Origin: Oligoflexia bacterium
GTDB lineage: Bacteria > Bdellovibrionota > JAFGOL01
Direction: 5' to 3'
Assembly (NCBI GenBank): GCA_016926495.1
Contig: JAFGOL010000194.1
Location: 1 to 5,188 of the forward strand
DNA: 5,188 bases
In this document: positions 1 to 5,188 of the stretch, piece after piece
How the letters are laid out: each line of letters opens with the position of its first letter
How positions within the stretch are numbered: position 1 is the first letter of the stretch
Translations under genes and position numbers: made by a program
Notes under the pieces: generated by a model
The model's input: the letters and a program-made list of their open reading frames with translations, nothing else
What the model was told of the DNA's origin: nothing
Database searches by the model: none

Positions 1-58
1 ATGATGCAATGGTTTTTTTCCCGCAAACCCGAATAACCTCCACCAGGTCAAGTATGAA
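1..58 (-). other. Downstream flank of the SPOR gene, possible start of another gene
   Basis: On the minus strand, all 58 bases after the SPOR stop are open in the same frame, reading FILDLVEVIRVCGKKTIAS. A purine-rich GGTGGAGG lies at 37-44, resembling a ribosome-binding site, with possible GTG (43) or TTG (51, 26) starts. The stretch is too short to identify a protein or choose a frame. It may equally be untranslated spacer. Confidence 0.2.
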
Positions 59-706
59 CTATTCAATTTTTCTTATTATATAACTGGTTATTTTATCATT
101 CTGCTTAAGCATTTCGGCAAACTTGACCGCGCTGTCGTATTTTGAAAAAAAGCCTATCCCTACCCTGTACCACGTTCCCTTGTTCGGTATCTGGGATTCC
201 ATATAATAAGCGGATTTAAAACCCAGCTTGTACAAATCATATGTAATGCGGCTCGCCTCCTTTTCATCACGATGAGCGCTGACCTGTACCGTATATTTGT
301 TCCTTATCTCGTCTGAAATTTCCCTTATAGCGAGATGCTGCTTTTCCTGCTCCGGAGTTACCTCAACTTCATCGGATACCACGGGTTGCTTCGGGGTATC
401 CTCCGCCTTTTCTATCTCGGGTTTCGGCTTAGGGCGCTGTATGGGCTTTAATGTTTCAGGCTCTTCCGGCTTTGCCTCCTCTTTTCCTGTCACTTCCTCC
501 GCGGCCGTTTTTACTTCAACATTTGACTGGCATTCCTTCAGCTTGTTCAGGTTGTCTTCAAGGATGAGCCTGCATTCATTCTCCAGCAGTTTTTTGCCCA
601 CCATTATACCTATGGAAAAAACCAGCATGCCGCTGAATAAGAGCAGCAGAAACATTATAAAGATCTCGCTTCTGTCAAAAGAAAACGTCCGCTTGGAAAA
701 CTTCAT
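59..706 (-). CDS. SPOR-domain protein with single N-terminal membrane anchor
   Basis: The product is probably an inner-membrane protein whose periplasmic SPOR domain binds denuded (stem-peptide-free) septal peptidoglycan, as in FtsN/DedD-type proteins. Residue numbers here count from a GTG at 712, two codons upstream of the chosen start. A basic cytoplasmic tail (KFSKRTFSFDR) precedes one hydrophobic segment at about 17-39. A Glu/Lys/Pro-rich linker at about 63-125 (including RPKPKPEIEK) follows, then a C-terminal SPOR domain at about 138-217 with YTVQVSAHRDEKEA at its start and WYRVGIGFFSKYDSAVKFAEML in the second half. The ATG at 706 (215 aa) is preferred because GAGGTG ends 5 nt before it; the GTG at 712 overlaps that Shine-Dalgarno. 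The gene diverges from hldD and is the first gene of its transcript. The domain call is secure, but the exact division or envelope role cannot be read from sequence. Confidence 0.88.
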   Translation of the reverse strand: MKFSKRTFSFDRSEIFIMFLLLLFSGMLVFSIGIMVGKKLLENECRLILEDNLNKLKECQSNVEVKTAAEEVTGKEEAKPEEPETLKPIQRPKPKPEIEKAEDTPKQPVVSDEVEVTPEQEKQHLAIREISDEIRNKYTVQVSAHRDEKEASRITYDLYKLGFKSAYYMESQIPNKGTWYRVGIGFFSKYDSAVKFAEMLKQNDKITSYIIRKIE

Positions 707-711
707 AATCA

Positions 712-717
712 CACCTC
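712..717 (-). promoter_or_regulatory. Shine-Dalgarno of the SPOR gene
   Basis: Read on the minus strand this is GAGGTG, separated by 5 nt from the ATG at 706. It decides the start, because a GTG at 712-710 in the same frame overlaps this site and cannot use it. A small inverted repeat CTCATTTATGAG (715-726) overlaps the GAG of the site, so part of it could pair. Confidence 0.65.
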
Positions 718-760
718 ATTTATGAGATACCCGCATGTTCGCAATTCATCAAGTTTTATC

Positions 761-789
761 TTGAGTTTAGCTACTATAAATATTATACA
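761..789 (+). promoter_or_regulatory. Candidate sigma-70-type promoter for hldD
   Basis: TTGAGT (761-766; 4 of 6 to TTGACA) and TATACA (784-789; 4 of 6 to TATAAT) are separated by 17 bp. Transcription would begin near 796, giving a short leader of about 24 nt that contains the hldD ribosome-binding site. This is consensus matching by eye in an AT-rich spacer. Confidence 0.35.
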
Positions 790-802
790 TACAGTACCTC
801 AA
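773..802 (-). promoter_or_regulatory. Candidate sigma-70-type promoter for the SPOR gene
   Basis: On the minus strand, TTGAGG (797-802; 4 of 6 matches to TTGACA) lies 18 bp from TATAGT (773-778; 5 of 6 matches to TATAAT). Transcription would start near 766 and leave a leader of about 60 nt before the ATG at 706. The region is AT-rich, so chance matches are possible. It overlaps the candidate hldD promoter on the other strand. Confidence 0.35.
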
Positions 803-804
803 TT

Positions 805-809
805 GGAGA
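805..809 (+). promoter_or_regulatory. Shine-Dalgarno of hldD
   Basis: GGAGA lies 10 nt before the ATG at 820, slightly longer than the usual spacing. No better start exists nearby, and the protein begins exactly at the first beta strand of the Rossmann fold (MIVITGAAGFIG), which supports this start. Confidence 0.6.
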
Positions 810-819
810 AGCTTTAAAG

Positions 820-1794
820 ATGATAGTCATTACAGGAGCAGCCGGTTTTATCGGAAGCGTACTGACCCGTTTTTTAAACAGCAGGGGCAGGAAAGACCTG
901 CTGCTTGTTGACAGGATAGAAAAGAAAAATAAAAAACCCAATATTGAGCATGCGGAATATATCGAATTTATAGACAGGGACGACTTTATTAACGACGCCG
1001 AAAATAACAGGCTGAGTTCCGAGATAGAATTAGTTCTCCATATAGGCGCCTGTACGGATACTACCGAGTTTAATCTCGATTATCTTTTGCGTCAAAATTA
1101 TGAATACAGTAAAAAACTGTGTTCATGGTGTATTAATAACAACGCGGGCTTTATATATGCCTCGTCAGCGGCTGTATACGGTGACGGTTCCGCGGGTTTC
1201 AGCGATTCCGATGATCTTACGCCTGAGCTTAAGCCGTTAAATCCTTACGGAGTTTCCAAGTGGAAATTTGATGACTGGCTGATAAAAAACAGGCTGACTG
1301 ATTCTGTAACAGGCCTCAGGTTTTTCAACGTATTCGGACCCAATGAATATCATAAGGACAAGATGGCAAGCGTTATATTCAGATCATTCCCCCATGTAAG
1401 GGAAAAAGGAGTTATTAAGCTGTTTAAATCGTACAGGGAAGGTATAGCGCACGGCGAACAGAAACGCGATTTCATTTACGTCAAGGATATAGTTAAAGTT
1501 ATAGGTTATTTTATCGACAATCCTTCCATCTCCGGCATATTCAACCTGGGTACGGGCGCTGCCAGAAGTTTTAATGACCTTGCCGCCTCGATGTTCAGCG
1601 CAGTAAACAGGGAAACAAAAATTGAATACATTGAAATGCCTGAAGAGATAAGGGACAAGTACCAGTACTTTACTGAAGCAGACATGACCAGGCTTTATTC
1701 AACAGGCTACAAGGGTAAATTCAGTACGCTTGAAGAGTCAGTGTCCGATTACATACGCAACTACCTGCTAAACGAAACCAGCGCCTATTACTAA
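820..1794 (+). CDS. hldD: ADP-L-glycero-D-manno-heptose 6-epimerase (HldD/RfaD/GmhD)
   Basis: This cytoplasmic enzyme converts ADP-D-glycero-beta-D-manno-heptose to the L-glycero epimer, the last step in making the activated heptose for the LPS inner core. It is an extended SDR, 324 aa against 310 in E. coli. The nucleotide-binding loop GAAGFIG is at 6-12, with Asp31 at the end of beta-2. HIGACTDTTE (74-83) corresponds to the HEGACSSTTE block of the family, with Ile where E. coli has Glu. YASSAAVYG is at 113-121, and the catalytic Tyr143/Lys147 pair lies in NPYGVSK. FFNVFGPNEYHKDKMASV (168-185) supplies the second conserved Lys (179), followed by QKRDFIYVKD (214-223) and FNLGTG (241-246). The combination NVFGP..HK.KMAS with KRDF is characteristic of HldD rather than GalE-type epimerases. 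It is monocistronic here, divergent from the SPOR gene and convergent with recO; a hairpin begins at the base after its stop. Confidence 0.95.
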   Translation: MIVITGAAGFIGSVLTRFLNSRGRKDLLLVDRIEKKNKKPNIEHAEYIEFIDRDDFINDAENNRLSSEIELVLHIGACTDTTEFNLDYLLRQNYEYSKKLCSWCINNNAGFIYASSAAVYGDGSAGFSDSDDLTPELKPLNPYGVSKWKFDDWLIKNRLTDSVTGLRFFNVFGPNEYHKDKMASVIFRSFPHVREKGVIKLFKSYREGIAHGEQKRDFIYVKDIVKVIGYFIDNPSISGIFNLGTGAARSFNDLAASMFSAVNRETKIEYIEMPEEIRDKYQYFTEADMTRLYSTGYKGKFSTLEESVSDYIRNYLLNETSAYY

Positions 1795-1843
1795 CCGGCA
1801 GCGGATAAATCCATATATCCGCCGCCGGTACGTGGTATTTTTT
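1795..1843 (+). terminator. Terminator-like hairpin after hldD
   Basis: Starting at the first base after the hldD stop, 1795-1807 pairs with 1816-1828. The stem has 12 pairs with one A.C mismatch (1800/1823), is GC-rich at its base (CCGGC/GCCGG), and has an 8-nt loop. A run of six T (1838-1843) follows, but 9 nt after the stem rather than directly. It is either an imperfect intrinsic terminator or an RNA-stabilising 3' hairpin. On the minus strand no T tract follows, so it is a poor terminator for recO. Confidence 0.5.
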
Positions 1844-1896
1844 AGACAAGGAGGAATGCTTTTGCTCCTGATGCTGTCATCCTTGACGCATCTAAA
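1841..1896 (+). other. Possible structured RNA element in hldD-recO spacer
   Basis: Two consecutive 6-base blocks, TTTAGA and CAAGGA (1841-1852), are matched by TCCTTG (1880-1885) and TCTAAA (1891-1896) in the correct order, with a 5-nt bulge (1886-1890). Inside are a short imperfect hairpin (GGA 1853-1855 with TCC 1866-1868, plus GC/GC closing a TTTT loop) and a 3-bp hairpin (TGA 1869-1871 with TCA 1877-1879). Together these would form a three-way junction. No known riboswitch or ribozyme class was recognised. Chance cannot be excluded without alignment of relatives. Confidence 0.25.
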
Positions 1897-1935
1897 GTCC
1901 CCATGGAGGACGGGGAGCGTTTAACAACTACAATC

Positions 1936-1960
1936 CGTTACCAGTATCCTTCTGGTAATG
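1936..1960. repeat. Hairpin-forming inverted repeat
   Basis: TTACCAG (1938-1944) and CTGGTAA (1952-1958) are perfect 7-bp arms around a 7-nt loop. Adding the G.T and C-G pairs outside gives a 9-bp stem. On the plus strand TTTT follows at 1966-1969. On the minus strand the following bases (GATTGTAGTTGTT) are only moderately T-rich. It could be a weak terminator for either convergent gene. Confidence 0.4.
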
Positions 1961-1966
1961 ATCTGT

Positions 1967-1983
1967 TTTATACCAGGTATAAA
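1967..1983. repeat. 17-bp near-perfect palindrome TTTATACC-A-GGTATAAA
   Basis: Perfect 8-bp arms flank a single central base. This is too tight for an RNA hairpin loop without melting inner pairs, and it resembles a dimeric repressor's operator in geometry. However, it sits between two convergent gene ends rather than in front of a promoter of a recognised gene. GGTAT of its right arm (1976-1980) can alternatively pair with ATACC at 1989-1993. Confidence 0.4.
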
Positions 1984-2068
1984 GAGCAATACCCGTGCCA
2001 GACGCAACTGTTTGTAATAATTAGTTATTGTAGTATTAGCAGAGTGTCATCCGCAGACTTTTCGTGTG

Positions 2069-2653
2069 TCAAATAAGGCTTTCAAGCAGTGAAAAAGACT
2101 TGGGAATAACTGAAGCAAACTCAAGATTAAGTTCTTCCATCTGCCTGAACATGGATCTCGCATCCCTGCCTGAAATATAATTATGCAAAAAACCCGTTTC
2201 CTGCAAAAGCTCTACCTGGAAAGCATACGCAAGGCCGAACAGTATAGCCTTGTCGCCCGCTGCTTCTATTTTTTCAAGATATCCGGTAACCGTTTCAAAA
2301 TACGTTTTTCCGGTTTTTCCCGCGGGATCACCCGGGGTAAGTATTAAAGACGATTGCTCCAGGACATAACATGCCGATATGTAGCGTTCCATGGAACACG
2401 GTATTTTTAAAAATTTACGGACAGCGTCCCTGATACCGGCAATACTGTAATACTTTTCATTTTTATTATCTATTTCAAGATCAAGAATATTAAAAAAATC
2501 CAGGTTACCCCTGAACCTTTTGGAAAACCTTTTACCTCCAAAAGCGGCAGCCCTTATCAATCCGGCCTCCCTGGTAAGAAGCTGTATGTTTACATGGCCC
2601 TCACCAAAGGCATTCCTTGTAAGAATAATGCCTCTGTAAACTTCAGGGGTCAT
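2069..2653 (-). CDS. recO: DNA recombination/repair protein RecO (short form)
   Basis: RecO helps load RecA onto SSB-coated single-stranded DNA together with RecR in the RecFOR gap-repair pathway, and anneals complementary strands. The 194-aa product has the N-terminal OB-fold signature: YRGIILTRNAFGEGHVNIQLLTREAGLIRAAAFGGKRFSKRFRGNLDFF corresponds to the family pattern of GIVL, GE..., LT.E.G.. and KG.R...SR..G.L. A helical part follows from about 83, including ERYISACYVLEQ. Typical RecO proteins are about 230-260 aa. The usual CxxC zinc-finger region is absent, and the protein ends at LLESLI shortly after the LLQETGF segment. ATGA at 2653-2650 overlaps the mgtE stop, with no Shine-Dalgarno visible upstream, so translation probably depends on mgtE. 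The N-terminal assignment is good; that the short C-terminus is functional is inference. Confidence 0.8.
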   Translation of the reverse strand: MTPEVYRGIILTRNAFGEGHVNIQLLTREAGLIRAAAFGGKRFSKRFRGNLDFFNILDLEIDNKNEKYYSIAGIRDAVRKFLKIPCSMERYISACYVLEQSSLILTPGDPAGKTGKTYFETVTGYLEKIEAAGDKAILFGLAYAFQVELLQETGFLHNYISGRDARSMFRQMEELNLEFASVIPKSFSLLESLI

Positions 2654-4020
2654 AAGATATGAAACGTCAGAAGTGATGTCGCTGTCAAAAAGTATATGGA
2701 GATCCCTATTATATCCATAATGGTTGTAACAAAGGGGCCTGACGCAAGCGAGGGATCGATCTTAAGCCTTTCAAAAGACAGGGGCACAAGCGAGCCCACA
2801 GTGGCCGCAACAGACATAGCCACAAAAATGCTTGCTCCAACAACAAAATGAAAACGGGGAATCCCCCTGTACAAAAAGAACGCTACGCTGCCCAGCAACG
2901 TGCCGTACAGCACGCCAAGCGTCAATCCCACGCGAATTTCCTTGAAAACGATCCTTGTAAGGTTCTTAACATCTATTCGCCCCAACGCAAGATTACGAAC
3001 GATTATAGACGCCGACTGGGAACCCACGTTTCCGCTCATCCCCAGCACTATGGGAATAAACGCCGCAAGCGCGATGATATTGGTCAGAGAATGCTCGAAG
3101 TAGTTGATTACCCTTGATGACAGTATACCGCCGGCAAAACAGGCCAGGAGCCACGGAAACCTTGCCTTGGCGTAATTAAAAATGGATACGGTATTAAGAT
3201 CAATAACGGTTGACGTACCTGACATCATCAAAAAGTCTTCGGTAGCCTCTTCCCTTATAACGTCAATAACGTCATCGACCGTGATCATCCCCACAAGTGT
3301 TTTGTCTTTTTCCACTACAGGCACTGCCAAAAGGTCATACTTGCCTACAACCCTCGCGACCTCTTCCTGGTCCGTTTCTACATTAACGAAAAAAACATCT
3401 GTATCCATAAGAGTTGAAACCCGGGTATCCGGAGCAGCCAATACCAGTTGACGCAAGGAAAGAACTCCCAGCAGTTTTTCCTCGTTATTCACAACGTAAA
3501 TATAGAAAACCATGTCGATATCTTTGGCGCCCCTGAGTTGCTTTATGCCTTCTTCCGCTGTAATATCCGCCCTTAACGCAAAATAATTGGGATCCATTAT
3601 ACCGCCAGCGGTATAAGGATCATACTTAAGAAGCTTGGTGACTTCGTCCGCATCTTCCTTTTTCATCAGCATAAGGATTGCCTGTGAAGCCTCCGGGGGC
3701 AGGTGCCCCAATATATCGGCGGCATCGTCATATTCCATGTGGTGAAAAATATTACAGACCTTTCCGTAGTCCATGCCCTGCAGAAGTTCGGCTACGAGTT
3801 CCCTGTCATTTATCTGCGAGATCAGTTCGGCAATATATTCGTCATCGGATATAAGTTCAAAAATAATCTTTCTGTATTTAAATTCAACTTCGGAAAAAAC
3901 AAGCGCAAGATCAACCGGATGGATCTTCTCTATCAGCTTTTTAAGATTGCGCGTGTAACCCCTTCTTAAAAGCTTTAAAATCGCGTCCTTGAGAACACTT
4001 GTTTTAATTCTTCCCGCCAT
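2650..4020 (-). CDS. mgtE: Magnesium transporter MgtE
   Basis: This is an inner-membrane Mg2+ channel gated by cytoplasmic Mg2+. Numbering is from an in-frame ATG at 4083. The helical N domain spans about 22-155 (IHPVDLA at 54-60). The junction motif LLKYDPYTAGGIMDP (151-165) leads into CBS1 (about 163-222) and CBS2 (about 226-284, ending ITVDDVIDVIREEATEDF). About five membrane segments run from 309 to the C-terminus. Pore signatures are IPIVLGMSGNVGSQSASIIVRNLA (343-366) and DPSLASGPFVTTIMDIIG (443-460). Asp457 aligns with the Mg2+-site Asp432 of Thermus MgtE. The start at codon 22 (4020; 456 aa) is chosen because MAGRIKTSVLKDAI aligns with the Thermus N-terminus, and codons 1-21 are AT-rich and unlike the family. 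Neither start has a good Shine-Dalgarno, so this is uncertain. The gene overlaps recO by 4 nt. Confidence 0.93.
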   Translation of the reverse strand: MAGRIKTSVLKDAILKLLRRGYTRNLKKLIEKIHPVDLALVFSEVEFKYRKIIFELISDDEYIAELISQINDRELVAELLQGMDYGKVCNIFHHMEYDDAADILGHLPPEASQAILMLMKKEDADEVTKLLKYDPYTAGGIMDPNYFALRADITAEEGIKQLRGAKDIDMVFYIYVVNNEEKLLGVLSLRQLVLAAPDTRVSTLMDTDVFFVNVETDQEEVARVVGKYDLLAVPVVEKDKTLVGMITVDDVIDVIREEATEDFLMMSGTSTVIDLNTVSIFNYAKARFPWLLACFAGGILSSRVINYFEHSLTNIIALAAFIPIVLGMSGNVGSQSASIIVRNLALGRIDVKNLTRIVFKEIRVGLTLGVLYGTLLGSVAFFLYRGIPRFHFVVGASIFVAMSVAATVGSLVPLSFERLKIDPSLASGPFVTTIMDIIGISIYFLTATSLLTFHIL

Positions 4021-4147
4021 ACATAACAAATAGCACAAAGGCCCGAAATGGTATATAAAATAATTATCAGAGACTATATACATCTCAAAACCGTTGACTT
4101 ATTGCGCATAATGGCTTAACAAACAGTTTAATAATTATTACATAAAA

Positions 4148-4154
4148 AGAGGTG
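4148..4154 (+). promoter_or_regulatory. Shine-Dalgarno of the KAS III-like gene
   Basis: AGAGGTG lies 9 nt before the ATG at 4164 and complements the 3' end of 16S rRNA over GAGGTG. Further upstream, TTGACT (4094-4099) with TAACAA (4117-4122) at 17-bp spacing is a weak promoter candidate; the -10 matches consensus in only 3 of 6 positions. Confidence 0.65.
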
Positions 4155-4163
4155 CCTGAATAA

Positions 4164-5171
4164 ATGAAAGTCGGTATTAGCGCCATGGAGTATTACCTCC
4201 CGGAAAAAGTGATTGATAATGATTTTTTTGAGCATTCAAAAAACGAATTCCTTGAAGAGAAAGTCGGAATAAAGGAGCGCAGGATAGCCGCGAAAGACGA
4301 AGCCACGAGCGACATGTGCGTAACCGTGATAAACAATCTTTTAAACAAAAACAAAATAGACAGAAACGAAATAGAATTTATGATCCTGTGTACCCTGAGC
4401 CCCGATTACCCGATACCGCAGACATCGTCGCAGGTACAGCATTACTGCGAATTGCCCAAATCGCTTTACGCGGTTGATGTAAGGCTGGGATGCAGCGGAT
4501 TTGTATATTCCCTGTCAATGGCCGAGGCGTTAATAAGGGGATTCGGGTTCAAAAAGGGACTTGTAGTAACGGCAGACAAATTTTCCATGTACCTGAGTTA
4601 CAGGGATTACACGGTAGACACACTGTTCAGCGACAACGCATCAGCCGTCCTGGTGGAAGAAAACCCGAAATTACTCGAGATAACGGCACATGACTTCGGC
4701 ACGGACGGTTCCGGCACAGAGCAGATTTGCGTCAAGACAGGCGGTTCAAGATATCCCAGGAAGGACGCTTCTTCGCCTTTTCAACTTGTCAAACCCGGCA
4801 TAGAAAGATCCGATGACTATCTTTACATGAACGGCAGGCAGGTCATGAAATTCGCCAACGCGACAGTGGCGCCTTCAGCCGAAAGGGTCATGCAGAGAGC
4901 AGGTATAACGCTTGATGATGTTGACTGGGTGATAATGCACCAGGCAAACAAGCTTATGCTTGAAGATATTGCGAAAAGAATGCAACTACCCCCGGAAAAA
5001 AACTATATAAACCTGTGGAACAAGGGGAACACAACCGCCTCTTCAGTGGCAATAGCGACGAAGGAAGTCCTTGACAGGGGAGAACGGCTTAACCACGGAC
5101 GATACTGGATCATTACGGGATTCGGCGTGGGTTATTCATGGGGCACAACGGCGTTAAAGTACGTCGGATAA
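4164..5171 (+). CDS. 3-oxoacyl-ACP synthase III (FabH)-like condensing enzyme
   Basis: This is a thiolase-fold KAS III enzyme of 335 aa that would condense or transfer an acyl group via a cysteine thioester. The catalytic triad is visible: Cys110 in DVRLGCSGFVYSL, His259 in IMHQANK, and Asn289 in NKGNTTASSVAIA. GIKERRIAA (35-43) matches the FabH GI.ER.IA motif. The glycine-rich C-terminal end is GFGVGYSWGTTALKYV (319-334). The active-site context GCSGF replaces the AACAGF of housekeeping FabH, and the FGDGAGA loop reads FSDNASA (155-161). I recall this GCSGFVY type from FabH relatives in O-antigen and other surface-glycan loci. The gene may therefore be a specialised paralogue rather than the fatty-acid initiation enzyme, so no symbol is given. 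It diverges from mgtE across about 143 bp. The complete frame ends 17 bp before the window edge. Confidence 0.88.
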   Translation: MKVGISAMEYYLPEKVIDNDFFEHSKNEFLEEKVGIKERRIAAKDEATSDMCVTVINNLLNKNKIDRNEIEFMILCTLSPDYPIPQTSSQVQHYCELPKSLYAVDVRLGCSGFVYSLSMAEALIRGFGFKKGLVVTADKFSMYLSYRDYTVDTLFSDNASAVLVEENPKLLEITAHDFGTDGSGTEQICVKTGGSRYPRKDASSPFQLVKPGIERSDDYLYMNGRQVMKFANATVAPSAERVMQRAGITLDDVDWVIMHQANKLMLEDIAKRMQLPPEKNYINLWNKGNTTASSVAIATKEVLDRGERLNHGRYWIITGFGVGYSWGTTALKYVG

Positions 5172-5182
5172 CGAACTATCCG
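5165..5182 (+). repeat. Short inverted repeat at KAS III-like gene end
   Basis: CGGATA (5165-5170) and TATCCG (5177-5182) are 6-bp arms around ACGAAC, with the left arm running into the TAA stop. It could be the stem of a terminator, but the window ends 6 bases later and no T tract can be seen. Confidence 0.25.
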
Positions 5183-5188
5183 GATTCA

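Noticed and set aside
1..36. Plus-strand MMQWFFSRKPE followed by TAA
   Set aside because: Eleven codons with no upstream context; more likely chance opposite a minus-strand start region.
297..725. Plus-strand 142-aa frame opposite the SPOR gene
   Set aside because: It is a Ser/Phe-rich antisense shadow of the SPOR coding sequence, whose domain is recognisable on the minus strand.
713..760. Short inverted repeats CTCATTTATGAG (715-726) and TCAAG/CTTGA (749-764)
   Set aside because: Arms are only 5 bp in AT-rich DNA; too weak to call as operators or terminators.
1868..1873. CTGATG resembling part of a hammerhead ribozyme core
   Set aside because: The next core base is not A, and no GAAA block follows after a second stem, so the catalytic core is not present.
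1795..2068. tRNA, tmRNA, SRP RNA or CRISPR repeats in the spacer
   Set aside because: No T-loop GGTTCGA, no SRP GGAAG core in context, no tmRNA ends and no regularly spaced direct repeats were found.
2848..3969. Several plus-strand frames opposite mgtE
   Set aside because: All lie inside mgtE, whose CBS and pore motifs are clear on the minus strand; the antisense translations resemble no protein family.
4021..4163. Possible Mg2+ riboswitch (M-box or ykoK type) upstream of mgtE
   Set aside because: The region is AT-rich, without the long conserved GC helices or a terminator hairpin expected of that class.
4490..4693. Plus-strand 67-aa frame within the KAS III-like gene
   Set aside because: It is an out-of-frame reading of the region carrying the catalytic Cys in the real frame.

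Overview
This window comes from a bacterial chromosome of moderate GC, roughly mid-40s percent by eye. An ADP-L-glycero-D-manno-heptose epimerase (LPS inner-core precursor) and a membrane-anchored SPOR-domain protein both point to a Gram-negative, LPS-bearing cell. None of the proteins is diagnostic of a phylum. The short divergent RecO suggests a lineage away from the well-studied Proteobacteria, but that is inference only.

Layout: five genes lie in alternating orientations. A SPOR-domain protein (minus, 59-706) diverges from hldD (plus, 820-1794) across a 113-bp spacer that holds two overlapping promoter-like sequences. hldD converges on a minus-strand pair, mgtE then recO, which share a 4-nt ATGA overlap and are probably translationally coupled. 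mgtE (minus, start probably at 4020) diverges from a 3-oxoacyl-ACP synthase III-like gene (plus, 4164-5171) that reaches almost to the window edge. Positions 1-58 may hold the beginning of a further minus-strand gene.

Function: most of the window is cell-envelope or housekeeping biology: LPS heptose supply, peptidoglycan/septum binding (SPOR), Mg2+ import (MgtE), recombination repair (RecO) and an acyl-condensing enzyme. The last has the GCSGF active-site context seen in FabH relatives from surface-polysaccharide loci rather than the context of housekeeping FabH. hldD and this enzyme could therefore both serve surface glycan synthesis, though they are not in one operon here.

The least explained stretch is the 274-bp spacer between the convergent hldD and recO stops (1795-2068). 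It holds a terminator-like hairpin, a possible three-way-junction fold, a 9-bp hairpin, a 17-bp near-perfect palindrome, a long-range inverted repeat, and a 76-codon plus-strand frame without stops. I see no CRISPR array, tRNA, rRNA or insertion sequence. Nothing here shows convincingly that the window carries a new multi-gene system.
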